This document shows positions 33,568-42,904 of a stretch of 64,000 bases of DNA, piece by piece (positions within the stretch are counted from its first letter, which is position 1; each line of letters begins with the position of its first letter). The DNA comes from Streptomyces catenulae (GTDB taxonomy: Bacteria; Actinomycetota; Actinomycetes; Streptomycetales; Streptomycetaceae). The notes under the pieces are model-generated. The model searched no databases. It was not told where the DNA came from and saw only the letters and a list, made by a program, of their open reading frames with translations. The stretch covers positions 1 through 64,000 of the forward strand of contig NZ_JODY01000008.1 of assembly GCF_000718015.1 (NCBI RefSeq), read 5' to 3'. The position numbers and the translations under genes were made by a program.

Positions 33568-35139
33568 TCAGTCGCGGGGGGCCTTCCGGCCGCCGGTGGT
33601 GGCGGGTGCCTTCCGCCGTCCGTGGCGGCGTACCGCCTCCACCGGCGCCTCCGCCACGGTGCCCAGCCAACCGGCGAGCTTGCCGCCCAGGGAGACGGCC
33701 TGGAGCCGCCGCTCCGCCGCGTCGCGGACCTGGTCGGTGGCGACGACCAGCAGCTCGTCGCCGCGGCGCAGCACCGTCGTCGGCGTCGGCACGAAGCTCT
33801 TGCCGTCCCGGACGACGAGGGTGACGGCGGCGCCGGACGGCATCCGCAGCTCCCCGACCTCCACGCCGTGCATCCGGGAGGTGGCGCCGATCGAGGTGGA
33901 CAGCAGATGGCCGCGGAGCCGCTCCAGCGGCGCCGACTCGATGCCGAGATCGGCCGCCTCCTCGCCCTCGCCCAGCCGCAGCCGCCGCGCCAGCCACGGC
34001 AGCGTCGGTCCCTGGACGAGGGTGTAGACCACGACCAGGACGAAGACGATGTTGAAGACGCGTTCGCTGCCCGGGACGTGGCCGACCATCGGGATGGTGG
34101 CGAGGACGATGGGCACCGCGCCGCGCAGCCCGGCCCAGGACAGCAGCGCCTCCTCCCGCCAGGGCACCCGGAACGGCAGCAGCCCGAGGAAGACCGACAG
34201 CGGCCGGGCCACGACGGTCAGGATCAGGCCGATCAGCAGCGCGGGGACGATGTCGTCGAGGAGGTTGTGCGGCGTCACCAGCAGGCCCAGCAGGACGAAC
34301 ATGCCGATCTGGCCTATCCAGCCCAGCCCCTCGGCGAAGCCCCGGGTCGCCGCGGAGTGCGGCAGCTTGGCGTTGCCGAGGATCATCGCGGCCAGGTAGA
34401 CGGCGAGGAAGCCGGAGCCGTGCGCCAGCGCGCCCGCGGCGTACGCCGAGACCGCGATGGCCATCACGGCGATCGGGTACAGACCCGAGGCGGGCAGCGC
34501 CACGTGCCGCATGCCGTACGCGCCGATCCAGCCGACGGCCAGGCCGACCGCGGCGCCGATCGCCAGCTCCAGGGCGATCTCGCCGATCAGGACGTACCAG
34601 TGCTCGACCGGTCCGGCGGTCGAGAAGGCGACGACGAGGATGACCACCGGGGCGTCGTTGAAGCCGGACTCGGCCTCCAGCACACCCGTCAGGCGGGACG
34701 GCAGCGGCACCGAGCGCAGCACGGAGAAGACCGCGGCGGCGTCCGTCGACGAGACCACCGCGCCGATCAGCAGCGCCTGCCGCCAGTCCAGCCCGGCGAG
34801 GTAGTGCGCCCCCGCCGCGGTGACCCCCACGCTCACCGCGACGCCGAGCGTGGAGAGCAACGCGGCACGGGGCAGTGCGGGCCGGATCTCCTTCCACTTC
34901 GTCCCGAGGCCGCCCTCGGCGAGGATCACGACGAGGGCGGCGTAGCCGAGCAGTTGGGTCAGCTCGGCGTTGCTGAAGTCCACGCCGCCCAGGCCGTCCT
35001 GCCCGAGGGCGATGCCTATCCCGAGGTAGATGAGCAGGCTGGGCAGCCCGCTGCGCGAGGAGAGCCGTACCGCGGCCACCGCGACGAGCAGTACGAGCGA
35101 GCAGAGCAGCAGGAGTTGGTTGAGATGGTCGACAGTCAG
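33568..35139 (-). CDS. CPA1-type K+(Na+)/H+ antiporter with TrkA-C domain
   Basis: About 523 aa with 12-13 helices (SGLPSLLIYLGIGIALG, GLGTKWKEIRPAL, VVSSTDAAAVFSVLRS with the conserved Asp, ESGFNDAPVVILV with the ND motif) and a C-terminal cytosolic RCK/TrkA-C domain (about residues 410-490). It matches NhaP2-like cation/proton antiporters. The start is unusual: the earliest GTG (35079) cuts the first helix in half, while a CTG at 35139, preceded by GGAAGGA at 7-nt spacing, restores TVDHLNQLLLLCSLVLLVAV as a complete first helix. I propose the CTG start. Confidence 0.85.
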   Translation of the reverse strand: MTVDHLNQLLLLCSLVLLVAVAAVRLSSRSGLPSLLIYLGIGIALGQDGLGGVDFSNAELTQLLGYAALVVILAEGGLGTKWKEIRPALPRAALLSTLGVAVSVGVTAAGAHYLAGLDWRQALLIGAVVSSTDAAAVFSVLRSVPLPSRLTGVLEAESGFNDAPVVILVVAFSTAGPVEHWYVLIGEIALELAIGAAVGLAVGWIGAYGMRHVALPASGLYPIAVMAIAVSAYAAGALAHGSGFLAVYLAAMILGNAKLPHSAATRGFAEGLGWIGQIGMFVLLGLLVTPHNLLDDIVPALLIGLILTVVARPLSVFLGLLPFRVPWREEALLSWAGLRGAVPIVLATIPMVGHVPGSERVFNIVFVLVVVYTLVQGPTLPWLARRLRLGEGEEAADLGIESAPLERLRGHLLSTSIGATSRMHGVEVGELRMPSGAAVTLVVRDGKSFVPTPTTVLRRGDELLVVATDQVRDAAERRLQAVSLGGKLAGWLGTVAEAPVEAVRRHGRRKAPATTGGRKAPRD

Positions 35140-35340
35140 GAGCTGGTCCTTCCGCGCGCGGTCCGGTGCCGGGTCCGGGGCCTTTCCCTGGCGTAATCCT
35201 TACCGTATCTAGTTACTGAGGCTAACAATTTACCATTACTTGAACCTTGGATGCGCTGGTCATGACGCCGCGTAGGGGCCGCCCGACCCGTGGGCCTATC
35301 GTTGCTCCAGCACTCCCACCCTGCCCCTCGAAGGACAGAG

Positions 35341-38064
35341 ATGCCCGCCAACAAGACCGGCCCAGCCCCCAAAAAGAAGAAGGGGCGGCGCGGCCGCCTC
35401 GTCGCCGTCGCGGTCGTGCTGCTGCTCGTGGCGGGCATCGCGTTCGGCGCCTTCTGGGGGGTGAACACCGTGCGGGCGTCGTTCCCGCAGACCACCGGGT
35501 CGCTCAAGCTCGAGGGCCTGACCGATCCCGTCGACGTCCGGCGCGACGCGCACGGCATACCCCAGATCTACGCCGACACCGATGAGGACCTCTTCCGCGC
35601 CCAGGGCTACGTCCAGGCGCAGGACCGCTTCTGGGAGATGGACGTCCGCCGCCACATGACGGCCGGTCGCCTCTCCGAGATGTTCGGCAAGGACCAGGTC
35701 GACACCGACGCCTTCCTGCGCACGCTGGGCTGGCACCGCGTCGCACAGCAGGAGTACGACACCAAGCTGTCGCCCGCCACCAAGAAGTACCTCCAGGCCT
35801 ACTCCGCGGGCGTCAACGCCTACCTCAAGGACCACGAGGGCGCGGCCCTCTCCCTGGAGTACGCGGCGCTGGACTTCCAGAACGACTACAAGCCCGAGAA
35901 GTGGACGCCCGTCGACTCGATCGCCTGGCTCAAGGCCATGGCCTGGGACCTGCGCGGCAACATGCAGGACGAGATCGACCGCTCGCTGATGACGAGCCGC
36001 CTCACCCCGAAGCAGATCGCCGAGCTGTATCCGGCCTACCCGTACAAGCGGAACAAGCCGATCGTCGAGGGCGGCGCGGTCAACCCCGTCACCAAGGAGT
36101 TCGACCCCAAGGGCACCGGTACCGGCACCGGCACCACGAACGGCACCCCCGGCGGCGCCACCCAGGGCCTTCAGGCCCGGCTCTCCTCGCTCTCCTCCTC
36201 GCTCGACAAGATCCCGGCGCTGCTCGGCCCGAACGGCAACGGCATCGGCTCCAACTCCTGGGTCGTCGCCGGATCCCACACCACCACCGGCAAGCCGCTG
36301 CTCGCCAACGACCCGCACCTCGCCCCGCAGATGCCCTCGCTCTGGTACCAGATGGGCCTGCACTGCCGCACCACCGGCCCGAAGTGCAACTACGACGTGG
36401 CGGGCTACACCTTCTCCGGGATGCCCGGCGTGATCATCGGCCACAACCAGGACATCTCCTGGGGCATGACCAACCTCGGCGCCGACGTCACCGACCTGTA
36501 CCTGGAGAAGATCACCACCGACGGCTACCTCTTCGACGGCCGCCGCCACCCCTTCACCACCCGCAAGGAGACCATCAAGGTCGCCGGTGGACCGAGCCGC
36601 GAGATCACCGTCCGCACCACCGACAACGGGCCCATAGTCTCCGACCGGAACGACGAGCTGGCCACCGTCGGCAAGCGCGCCCCCGTCGGCAACGCCGCCC
36701 CCGACCGCGGCGACGGCTACGCGATCTCGCTGCGCTGGACCGCGCTCGACCCCGGTAAGTCCATGGACGCCGTCTTCGAGCTGAACCGCGCCAAGGACTG
36801 GACGAGCTTCCGCAAGGCCGCCGCCGACTTCGAGGTCCCCTCGCAGAACCTCATCTACGCCGACACCAAGGGCAACATCGGCTACCAGGCCCCCGGCCGT
36901 ATCCCGATCCGCGGCAAGGGCGACGGCTCCCTCCCGGCCCCCGGCTGGGACCCGGCGTACCACTGGACCGGCTACATCCCGCAGTCCGCGCTCCCCTGGG
37001 AGCACAACCCCGAGCGCGGCTACATCGTCACCGCCAACCAGGCGGTCGTCGACGAGAAGAAGTACCCCTACCTGCTGACCAAGGACTGGGGCTACGGCGC
37101 CCGCAGCCAGCGGATCAACGACCTCATCGAGTCGAAGATCAAGGACGGCGGCAAGGTCTCCACGGACGACATGCAGAGCTTCCAGCAGGACAACAGCAGC
37201 CAGATCGCCCGGATCCTGACGCCGTACCTCACCAAGGTCAACATCTCCGACCCGTACGTCCGCGAGGCGCAGCAGCTCCTCGACGGCTGGGACTTCACCC
37301 AGGAGCCGGACTCCGCGGCCGCCGCCTACTTCAACGGCGTCTGGCGCAACCTCCTCAAGCTGGCCTTCGGCGACAAGATGCCCAAGGAGCTGCGGGTCAA
37401 GGGCCAGTGCCTGACCGTCCGCCCGGCCGAGGGCAGCGGGCCCGTCGACGACCTCGACAAGTTCGTCCGCGAATGCGGTGAGCGCGCCCCCGACATGGCC
37501 CAGCCCGACGGCGGCGACCGCTGGTACGAGGTGGTCCGCGCCATCCTCGACGACCCGAACAACGCCTGGTGGAAGACCGAGGACCTGCCCGGCCACCCCG
37601 GCGACAAGAACCGCGACCAGCTCCTCGCGCACGCCATGAAGGACGCCCGCTACGAGCTGACCTCCAAGCTCGGCAAGAACATCGACAACTGGACCTGGGG
37701 CCGCCTGCACCAGCTGTTCCTGAAGAACCAGACGCTGGGCACCTCGGGCCCCGGCTTCCTCCAGGGCCTCTTCAACCGCGGCCCGTGGAACGTCGGCGGC
37801 GGCGAGGCGGCGGTCAACGCCACCGGCTGGAACGCCTCCGGCGGCTACGGCGTCACCTGGGTCCCGTCCATGCGGATGGTCGTCAACCTCGCCGACCTCG
37901 ACAAGTCCCGCTGGATCAACCTCACCGGCGCCTCCGGCCACGCCTACGACGCCCACTACTACGACCAGACCGACAAGTGGGCCAAGGGCGAACTGCTCCC
38001 CTGGGCCTTCGGCGACGCCGCGGTCAAGAAGGGTACGAAGGACACGCTGACGCTCACCCCCTGA
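35341..38064 (+). CDS. Penicillin-acylase-family Ntn hydrolase
   Basis: A 907-aa precursor. A Lys/Arg-rich N-terminus and one hydrophobic helix (about residues 19-43) suggest membrane anchoring or export. LTDPVDVRRDAHGIPQIYA and ARGYVQAQDRFWEMDVRRH-like residues begin the alpha chain; a Gly/Thr-rich spacer near residue 260 precedes GSNSWVVAG, where Ser304 should become the N-terminal nucleophile of the beta chain after autocleavage. The rest carries GMPGVIIGHNQDISWG and FNRGPWNVGGGEAAVNAT. Members hydrolyse penicillins, acyl-homoserine lactones or other amides; the substrate is unknown. Start 35341 follows GAAGGACAGAG. Confidence 0.92.
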   Translation: MPANKTGPAPKKKKGRRGRLVAVAVVLLLVAGIAFGAFWGVNTVRASFPQTTGSLKLEGLTDPVDVRRDAHGIPQIYADTDEDLFRAQGYVQAQDRFWEMDVRRHMTAGRLSEMFGKDQVDTDAFLRTLGWHRVAQQEYDTKLSPATKKYLQAYSAGVNAYLKDHEGAALSLEYAALDFQNDYKPEKWTPVDSIAWLKAMAWDLRGNMQDEIDRSLMTSRLTPKQIAELYPAYPYKRNKPIVEGGAVNPVTKEFDPKGTGTGTGTTNGTPGGATQGLQARLSSLSSSLDKIPALLGPNGNGIGSNSWVVAGSHTTTGKPLLANDPHLAPQMPSLWYQMGLHCRTTGPKCNYDVAGYTFSGMPGVIIGHNQDISWGMTNLGADVTDLYLEKITTDGYLFDGRRHPFTTRKETIKVAGGPSREITVRTTDNGPIVSDRNDELATVGKRAPVGNAAPDRGDGYAISLRWTALDPGKSMDAVFELNRAKDWTSFRKAAADFEVPSQNLIYADTKGNIGYQAPGRIPIRGKGDGSLPAPGWDPAYHWTGYIPQSALPWEHNPERGYIVTANQAVVDEKKYPYLLTKDWGYGARSQRINDLIESKIKDGGKVSTDDMQSFQQDNSSQIARILTPYLTKVNISDPYVREAQQLLDGWDFTQEPDSAAAAYFNGVWRNLLKLAFGDKMPKELRVKGQCLTVRPAEGSGPVDDLDKFVRECGERAPDMAQPDGGDRWYEVVRAILDDPNNAWWKTEDLPGHPGDKNRDQLLAHAMKDARYELTSKLGKNIDNWTWGRLHQLFLKNQTLGTSGPGFLQGLFNRGPWNVGGGEAAVNATGWNASGGYGVTWVPSMRMVVNLADLDKSRWINLTGASGHAYDAHYYDQTDKWAKGELLPWAFGDAAVKKGTKDTLTLTP

Positions 38065-38075
38065 GCGCCCGAGCG

Positions 38076-38124
38076 AACGGCCCCGGCCCCCGCCCGCACC
38101 ACGCGGACGGGGGCCGGGGCCGTT
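38076..38124 (+). terminator. Hairpin terminator after the acylase gene
   Basis: AACGGCCCCGGCCCCCG pairs with CGGGGGCCGGGGCCGTT around a short loop that itself contains CCGC/GCGG. The stem begins 12 bp after the acylase stop and is followed by TTCCG. Confidence 0.78.
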
Positions 38125-38189
38125 TCCGTCCCTGATGGCGGCAGCGGTTTCCGGTCAATGATCGACGGCCGGAAACCGACGCTCCCCGC

Positions 38190-38789
38190 TCACTCCCGCG
38201 CCGCGAACCGCCACACGCCCGACGGCGTCACCGCCGCGTCCACCGGCCGGTCGTGCACCTCCGCCGGGACCTCGTCCAGCACCTCGCCGTCGTGGAGCAG
38301 CACCACCGTCGCCGGACGCGCACCGGCCCGCTCCAGCCGCGCCAGCACCCGGTCGTACGAGCCGCCGCCGCGGCCCAGCCGCAGCCCGTGCCGGTCCACC
38401 GCGAGGCCCGGCAGCAGCACCGTGTCCGCCGCCGTCACCGCCTCGGGCCCCAGCCGCGGCCCGTCCGGCTCCAGCAGGCCCCGGCCCGCCTTCACCAGGT
38501 GCTCGGCGCCCTCGTAGCGGGCCCAGTCCAGATCGTTGTCGGGCAGCAGCACCGGCAGCAGCACCCGCGTCCCGGCCCCGCGCAGCCGCTCCAGCAGTGC
38601 GCGGGTGGACGGCTCGCGCCCCACCGACACGTACGCCGCGACCGTCCCGGCGTCCGCCAGCTCGGCCAGCTCCAGCGCCCGCCGCGCCAGTTCCGCCCCG
38701 GAAACCGCCGCGACATCGGACGGCAACGCTCTCCTCACCTCCAGGAGACGGCGCCGCAACCTCTGTTTCCTACCGTGATCCATGCTCAC
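38190..38789 (-). CDS. 5-formyltetrahydrofolate cyclo-ligase
   Basis: A 199-aa enzyme of the 5-FTHF cyclo-ligase family, which converts folinic acid to methenyl-THF with ATP. KQRLRRRLLEVRRAL opens the protein, VAAYVSVGREPSTRALLERL is the first conserved block, and LLPGLAVDRHGLRLGRGGGSYDRVLARL is the ATP/Mg-binding signature (PGLAFD..G.RLG.GGGYYDR). The GTG at 38789 follows AAGG at good distance; an ATG two codons later is equally possible. It is divergent from galU by about 80 bp. Confidence 0.92.
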   Translation of the reverse strand: MSMDHGRKQRLRRRLLEVRRALPSDVAAVSGAELARRALELAELADAGTVAAYVSVGREPSTRALLERLRGAGTRVLLPVLLPDNDLDWARYEGAEHLVKAGRGLLEPDGPRLGPEAVTAADTVLLPGLAVDRHGLRLGRGGGSYDRVLARLERAGARPATVVLLHDGEVLDEVPAEVHDRPVDAAVTPSGVWRFAARE

Positions 38790-38870
38790 CGTGTGGCCTT
38801 GCTCCCGCTCTCAGGCAGTATTCACCGGACACTCATCATCCTTCCGTTTGGGCCGGTTATCGTTCTGCGC

Positions 38871-39773
38871 ATGACCCCATCGCACCCCCGGATCAGCAAG
38901 GCCGTCATCCCGGCGGCCGGCCTCGGCACCCGCTTTCTCCCCGCCACCAAGGCCACCCCCAAGGAGATGCTGCCGGTCGTCGACAAGCCCGCCATCCAGT
39001 ACGTGGTGGAGGAGGCGGCCGCCGCCGGCCTCTCCGACGTCCTCATGGTGACCGGCCGCAACAAGCGGCCCCTGGAGGACCACTTCGACCGCAACTACGA
39101 GCTGGAGGAGGCGCTGCACCGCAAGGGCGACGAATCCCGCCTCGGCAAGGTCCAGGAGTCCAGCGACCTGGCGACCATGCACTACGTCCGCCAGGGCGAC
39201 CCCAAGGGCCTCGGCCACGCCATCCTCTGCGCCGCCCCGCACGTCGGCGACCAGCCCTTCGCCGTCCTCCTCGGCGACGACCTCATCGACCCGCGCGACC
39301 CGCTGCTCCAGCGCATGATCGACATACAGGAGCGGCACGGCGGCTCCGTCATCGCCCTCATGGAGGTCGACCCCGCCCAGATCCACCTCTACGGCTGCGC
39401 CGCCGCGACCCCCACGGGCGACGACGACGTCGTGGTCGTCTCCGATCTGGTCGAGAAGCCCGACGCGGCGCAGGCCCCCTCCAACCTCGCGATCATCGGC
39501 CGCTACGTCCTCGACCCGGCCGTCTTCGACGTACTGCGCGAGACCGCGCCCGGCCGCGGCGGTGAGATCCAGATCACCGACGCCCTCCAGACCCTCGCCG
39601 CCGACCCGTCCCTGGGCGGCCCGGTGCACGGCGTCGTCTTCAAGGGCCGCCGCTATGACACCGGCGACCGCGGCGATTACCTCCGTGCCATTGTCAGACT
39701 GGCATGCGAACGTGAGGACCTGGGCCCGGAGTTCCGGACCTGGCTGCGCAGTTACGTCACCGAGGAGTTGTAG
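38871..39773 (+). CDS. galU: UTP-glucose-1-phosphate uridylyltransferase
   Basis: A 300-aa enzyme that makes UDP-glucose from UTP and glucose-1-phosphate for wall glycans and trehalose. AVIPAAGLGTRFLPATKATPKEMLPVVDKPAIQY (nucleotide-binding signature, split here at residues ~12-45), VTGRNKRPLEDHFD and GDDLI are all present. The ATG at 38871 matches the family start. First gene of a run of six co-directional genes (galU, glp, moaC, mogA, GNAT, sepX) with very short gaps up to the GNAT gene. Confidence 0.95.
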   Translation: MTPSHPRISKAVIPAAGLGTRFLPATKATPKEMLPVVDKPAIQYVVEEAAAAGLSDVLMVTGRNKRPLEDHFDRNYELEEALHRKGDESRLGKVQESSDLATMHYVRQGDPKGLGHAILCAAPHVGDQPFAVLLGDDLIDPRDPLLQRMIDIQERHGGSVIALMEVDPAQIHLYGCAAATPTGDDDVVVVSDLVEKPDAAQAPSNLAIIGRYVLDPAVFDVLRETAPGRGGEIQITDALQTLAADPSLGGPVHGVVFKGRRYDTGDRGDYLRAIVRLACEREDLGPEFRTWLRSYVTEEL

Positions 39774-39777
39774 GGCC

Positions 39778-41094
39778 TTGAGCGGTACCACCGACCCGAC
39801 CCGCCGTCCGCACCGTGTCTGGTCGGTGGCCGACCATCTCGACGACGTCCTCGCCAAGGTCCGCCCCCTGGACCCGATCGAGCTCCAGCTGCTCGACGCC
39901 CAGGGGTGCGTCCTGGTCGAGGACGTCACCGTTCCGGCCGCCCTGCCGCCCTTCGACAACAGCTCCATGGACGGCTACGCGGTCCGGGTCGCCGACGTCG
40001 AGGGCGCCACGGAGGAGTTCCCCGCCACCCTCACCGTCATCGGGGACATCGCGGCGGGCAGCGGCGAGCCGCCCGCCGTCGGCCCCGGTCAGGCCGCCCG
40101 CATCATGACCGGCGCGCCCGTCCCGCCCGGCGCCGAGGCCGTCGTCCCCGTGGAGTGGACCGACGGCGGCAGCGGCGGCGGCCCCGCCGACTCCATGGCC
40201 GCCCGCGGCGCGTCCCCCGCGGGCGCCTCCGGCGAGGTCCGGGTGCACCGCCCGGCCGCCGCCCGCGCCCACATCCGCGCCGCGGGCAGCGATGTCGGCG
40301 CCGGTGAGCGGGCGCTGCGCGCCGGTACGGTCCTCGGCCCGTCGCAGATCGGCCTGCTCGCCGCCATCGGCCGCGGCACCGTCCGGGTCCGGCCGCGCCC
40401 CCGCGTCGTCGTGCTGTCCACCGGCAGCGAACTGGTCCAGCCCGGCGAGACGTTGGGCCCCGGCCGGATCCACGACTCCAACAGCTTCCAGCTCACCGCC
40501 GCCGCCCGGGACGCCGGAGCCATCGCCTACCGCGTCGGCGCCGTCGCCGACGACCCCGACACCCTCCGCGCCACCCTGGAGGACCAGTTCATCCGCGCCG
40601 ACCTGCTGGTCACCAGCGGCGGCGTCAGCGTCGGCGCGTACGACGTGGTCAAGGAGACGCTCACCGACCTCTCCGCGGAGGAGGGCAGCGTCGAGTTCCG
40701 GCGGCTCGCGATGCAGCCCGGCAAGCCCCAGGGCTTCGGCCTCATCGGCCCCGACCGCATCCCGCTGCTCGCCCTCCCCGGCAACCCGGTCAGCGCCTAC
40801 GTCTCCTTCGAACTCTTCGCCCGCCCCGCCATCCGTACGCTGATGGGCCTGCCCGACGTGCACCGCGCCACCGTCCCCGCCGAGTGCACCGAGGCGGTCA
40901 CCGGCTCACCCGAGGGCCGCCGCCAGTTCCTGCGCGGCTCCTACGACCGGGACGCCGGTACGGTCACCCCCGTCGGCGGCACCGGCTCCCACCTCATCGG
41001 CGCGCTCGCCCACGCCAACGCCCTGATCGTCGTCCCCGAGGACACCACCGAGGTGGCCGCGGGCGACAGCGTCGACGTCGTCCTGCTCGGGTAG
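39778..41094 (+). CDS. glp: MoeA-like / gephyrin-like protein Glp
   Basis: About 438 aa with the MoeA architecture: [15 protein letters not shown] at the start, [29 protein letters not shown], the MPT-binding domain with [19 protein letters not shown] and [13 protein letters not shown], and a C-terminal MoeA domain IV. MoeA inserts molybdate into molybdopterin. Its place next to galU and sepX is that of Glp, the gephyrin-like partner of GlpR/SepX that associates with FtsZ in Corynebacterium, so a division role is likely. A ~25-residue insertion ([21 protein letters not shown]) follows the first domain. The TTG at 39778 starts four bases after the galU stop; GTG 39827 is the alternative. Confidence 0.88.
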   Translation: MSGTTDPTRRPHRVWSVADHLDDVLAKVRPLDPIELQLLDAQGCVLVEDVTVPAALPPFDNSSMDGYAVRVADVEGATEEFPATLTVIGDIAAGSGEPPAVGPGQAARIMTGAPVPPGAEAVVPVEWTDGGSGGGPADSMAARGASPAGASGEVRVHRPAAARAHIRAAGSDVGAGERALRAGTVLGPSQIGLLAAIGRGTVRVRPRPRVVVLSTGSELVQPGETLGPGRIHDSNSFQLTAAARDAGAIAYRVGAVADDPDTLRATLEDQFIRADLLVTSGGVSVGAYDVVKETLTDLSAEEGSVEFRRLAMQPGKPQGFGLIGPDRIPLLALPGNPVSAYVSFELFARPAIRTLMGLPDVHRATVPAECTEAVTGSPEGRRQFLRGSYDRDAGTVTPVGGTGSHLIGALAHANALIVVPEDTTEVAAGDSVDVVLLG

Positions 41095-41153
41095 CCCTCG
41101 CGCCCCAGGGGTACGGTGTCGTCGCACAGGCGGCAGTGTGGAGCAGGAGAACG

Positions 41154-41636
41154 ATGAGCAGCGGCCAGCAACACCTCACCCATCTCGACGCGGCGGGCGC
41201 CGCCCGGATGGTCGACGTCACGGCGAAGGACGTCACCGCCCGCACCGCCCGAGCCACCGGCCGCGTCCTGGTGTCGCCGCAGGTCGTCGCGTTGCTCCGG
41301 GGCGAGGGCCTGCCCAAGGGCGATGCGCTGGCCACAGCGCGGATCGCCGGGATCATGGGCGCCAAGCGGACCCCGGAGCTGATCCCGCTCTGCCACCCGC
41401 TCGCCGTCTCGGGCGTCACCGTCGATCTCACCGTCGCCGACGACGCCGTCGAGATCGCCGCCACGGTCCGCACCACCGACCGCACCGGCGTCGAGATGGA
41501 GGCGCTCACCGCGGTCTCCGTCGCCGCGCTGACCGTCGTCGACATGGTCAAGGCCGTCGACAAGGCGGCCGTGATCACCGACGTCCGGGTCGAGACGAAG
41601 ACCGGCGGCAAGTCCGGCGACTGGAGCCGCGGATGA
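41154..41636 (+). CDS. moaC: Cyclic pyranopterin monophosphate synthase MoaC
   Basis: A 160-aa enzyme that forms cyclic pyranopterin monophosphate in molybdenum cofactor synthesis. [54 protein letters not shown] and [31 protein letters not shown] are MoaC signatures, including the active-site Lys and Asp. GCAGGAGA precedes the ATG at 41154. Its stop overlaps the ATG of mogA (ATGA). Confidence 0.95.
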   Translation: MSSGQQHLTHLDAAGAARMVDVTAKDVTARTARATGRVLVSPQVVALLRGEGLPKGDALATARIAGIMGAKRTPELIPLCHPLAVSGVTVDLTVADDAVEIAATVRTTDRTGVEMEALTAVSVAALTVVDMVKAVDKAAVITDVRVETKTGGKSGDWSRG

Positions 41637-42133
41637 GCGCCCCGCGCGCCCTCGTCGTCACCGCCTCCAACCGCGCGGCCGCCGGGGTCTACCCCGACAA
41701 GGGCGGCCCGCTCCTCGTCGAGGGGCTGACGGCCATGGGCTTCGCGGTCGACGGCCCGCGCGTCGTCGCCGACGGCGACCCGGTCGAACAGGCCCTCCGC
41801 GAGGCCGTCGCCGCCGGGTACGACGCGGTCCTCACCACCGGCGGCACCGGCATCTCGCCCACCGACCGCACCCCCGAGGCCACCCGCGCCGTCCTCGACC
41901 GCGAGATCCCCGGCATCCCGGAGGCGCTGCGCGCCGCGGGCCGCGAGGCGGTGCCCACCGCGGTCCTCTCCCGTGGTCTGGCCGGGGTCGCCGGAACCAC
42001 CCTCGTCGTCAACCTCCCCGGCTCGACCGGCGGCGTACGCGACGGCCTCGCCGTCCTCGCCGACCTCCTGCCGCACGCCGTCGACCAGATCCGCGGCGGC
42101 GATCACCCCAGACCCCCGCGGAGCACCCACTGA
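41633..42133 (+). CDS. mogA: MogA/MoaB-type molybdopterin adenylyltransferase
   Basis: About 166 aa. [56 protein letters not shown] and [29 protein letters not shown] are hallmarks of MogA/MoaB proteins, which adenylate molybdopterin before metal insertion. The ATG at 41633 overlaps the moaC stop. Its own stop overlaps the proposed CTG start of the next gene (CTGA), so moaC, mogA and the acetyltransferase gene are translationally coupled. Confidence 0.93.
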   Translation: MSAPRALVVTASNRAAAGVYPDKGGPLLVEGLTAMGFAVDGPRVVADGDPVEQALREAVAAGYDAVLTTGGTGISPTDRTPEATRAVLDREIPGIPEALRAAGREAVPTAVLSRGLAGVAGTTLVVNLPGSTGGVRDGLAVLADLLPHAVDQIRGGDHPRPPRSTH

Positions 42134-42753
42134 ACGCGCCCTGGCCGGTCGTCCTCACGGACAACGACGTCACCCTCCGGCCGATAAAGCTGCGTGACCA
42201 GCGCGCCTGGCGCGAGGTCAACCGCCGCAACCGCGACTGGCTGCGCCCCTGGGAGGCGACGGTCCCGCCGCCCCCGCCCGGCATCCCCGTACCGCACCGC
42301 CCGACCTACCGTCAGATGGTCCGCCATCTGCGGGCGGAGGCGTACGCGGGCCGGATGCTGCCGTTCGTCGTCGAGTACCAGGGCCGTCTGGTCGGTCAGC
42401 TCACCGTCGCCGGGATCACCTGGGGCTCGATGTGCTCGGGCCATATCGGCTACTGGGTCGACCGCGAGGTCGCCGGTCGTGGCGTCATTCCGACCGCCGT
42501 CGCGCTCGCCGTCGACCACTGCTTCCGCGGTGTCGGGCTGCACCGCATCGAGGTGTGCATTCGCCCGGAGAACGCCCCCAGCCGCCGTGTGGTGGAGAAA
42601 CTCGGATTCCGCGAGGAGGGGCTGCGCCCGCGCTATCTGCACATCGACGGCGCCTGGCGTGACCACGCGGTATTCGCGCTGACCGCGGAAGAGGTACCGG
42701 AAGGTCTGCTGAACCGCTGGCGGCGGCAGAAGCCCAGCACATCCCACAAATGA
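42130..42753 (+). CDS. GNAT acetyltransferase (RimJ/RimL type), probable CTG start
   Basis: About 207 aa. DNDVTLRPIKLRDQRAWREV and NRDWLRPWEAT form the beta1-alpha1 part of RimJ-type N-acetyltransferases, QLTVAGITWGSMCSGHIGYWVDREVAGRGV contains the acetyl-CoA loop, and ENAPSRRVVEKLGFREEGLRPRYLHIDGAWRDH is the C-terminal RimJ signature. These acetylate protein N-termini or small amines. The first ATG (42316) would remove the first 62 conserved residues; no ATG, GTG or TTG occurs in frame before it, and the CTG at 42130, overlapping the mogA stop, gives the full-length protein. Confidence 0.85.
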   Translation: MNAPWPVVLTDNDVTLRPIKLRDQRAWREVNRRNRDWLRPWEATVPPPPPGIPVPHRPTYRQMVRHLRAEAYAGRMLPFVVEYQGRLVGQLTVAGITWGSMCSGHIGYWVDREVAGRGVIPTAVALAVDHCFRGVGLHRIEVCIRPENAPSRRVVEKLGFREEGLRPRYLHIDGAWRDHAVFALTAEEVPEGLLNRWRRQKPSTSHK

Positions 42754-42904
42754 AATACCTGTTCGAATTAATCCACCGAATACCCACATTCGGAGAGTGC
42801 TGATCTCAACAATCACAAAAAAAGTTCGAGATATCAGCCAGATCGTGCGACACACCGGCTCAATTGGCGGATGGCCCCCCGCAAACCCCTCTACCGTGTG
42901 AGTC
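42754..42904. promoter_or_regulatory. AT-rich sepX leader with two hairpins
   Basis: This 150-bp gap is much richer in A+T than its surroundings. CCGAAT-acccac-ATTCGG (42776-42793) is a perfect 6-bp hairpin. GCTGATCTC (42799-42807) pairs with GAGATATCAGC (42838-42848) with a 2-nt bulge. Either may terminate the upstream operon; the rest presumably holds the sepX promoter. Confidence 0.5.

Noticed and set aside
42838..42865. GACAC word before sepX as a WhiA site
   Set aside because: A five-base match is too short to claim in a 64-kb window.
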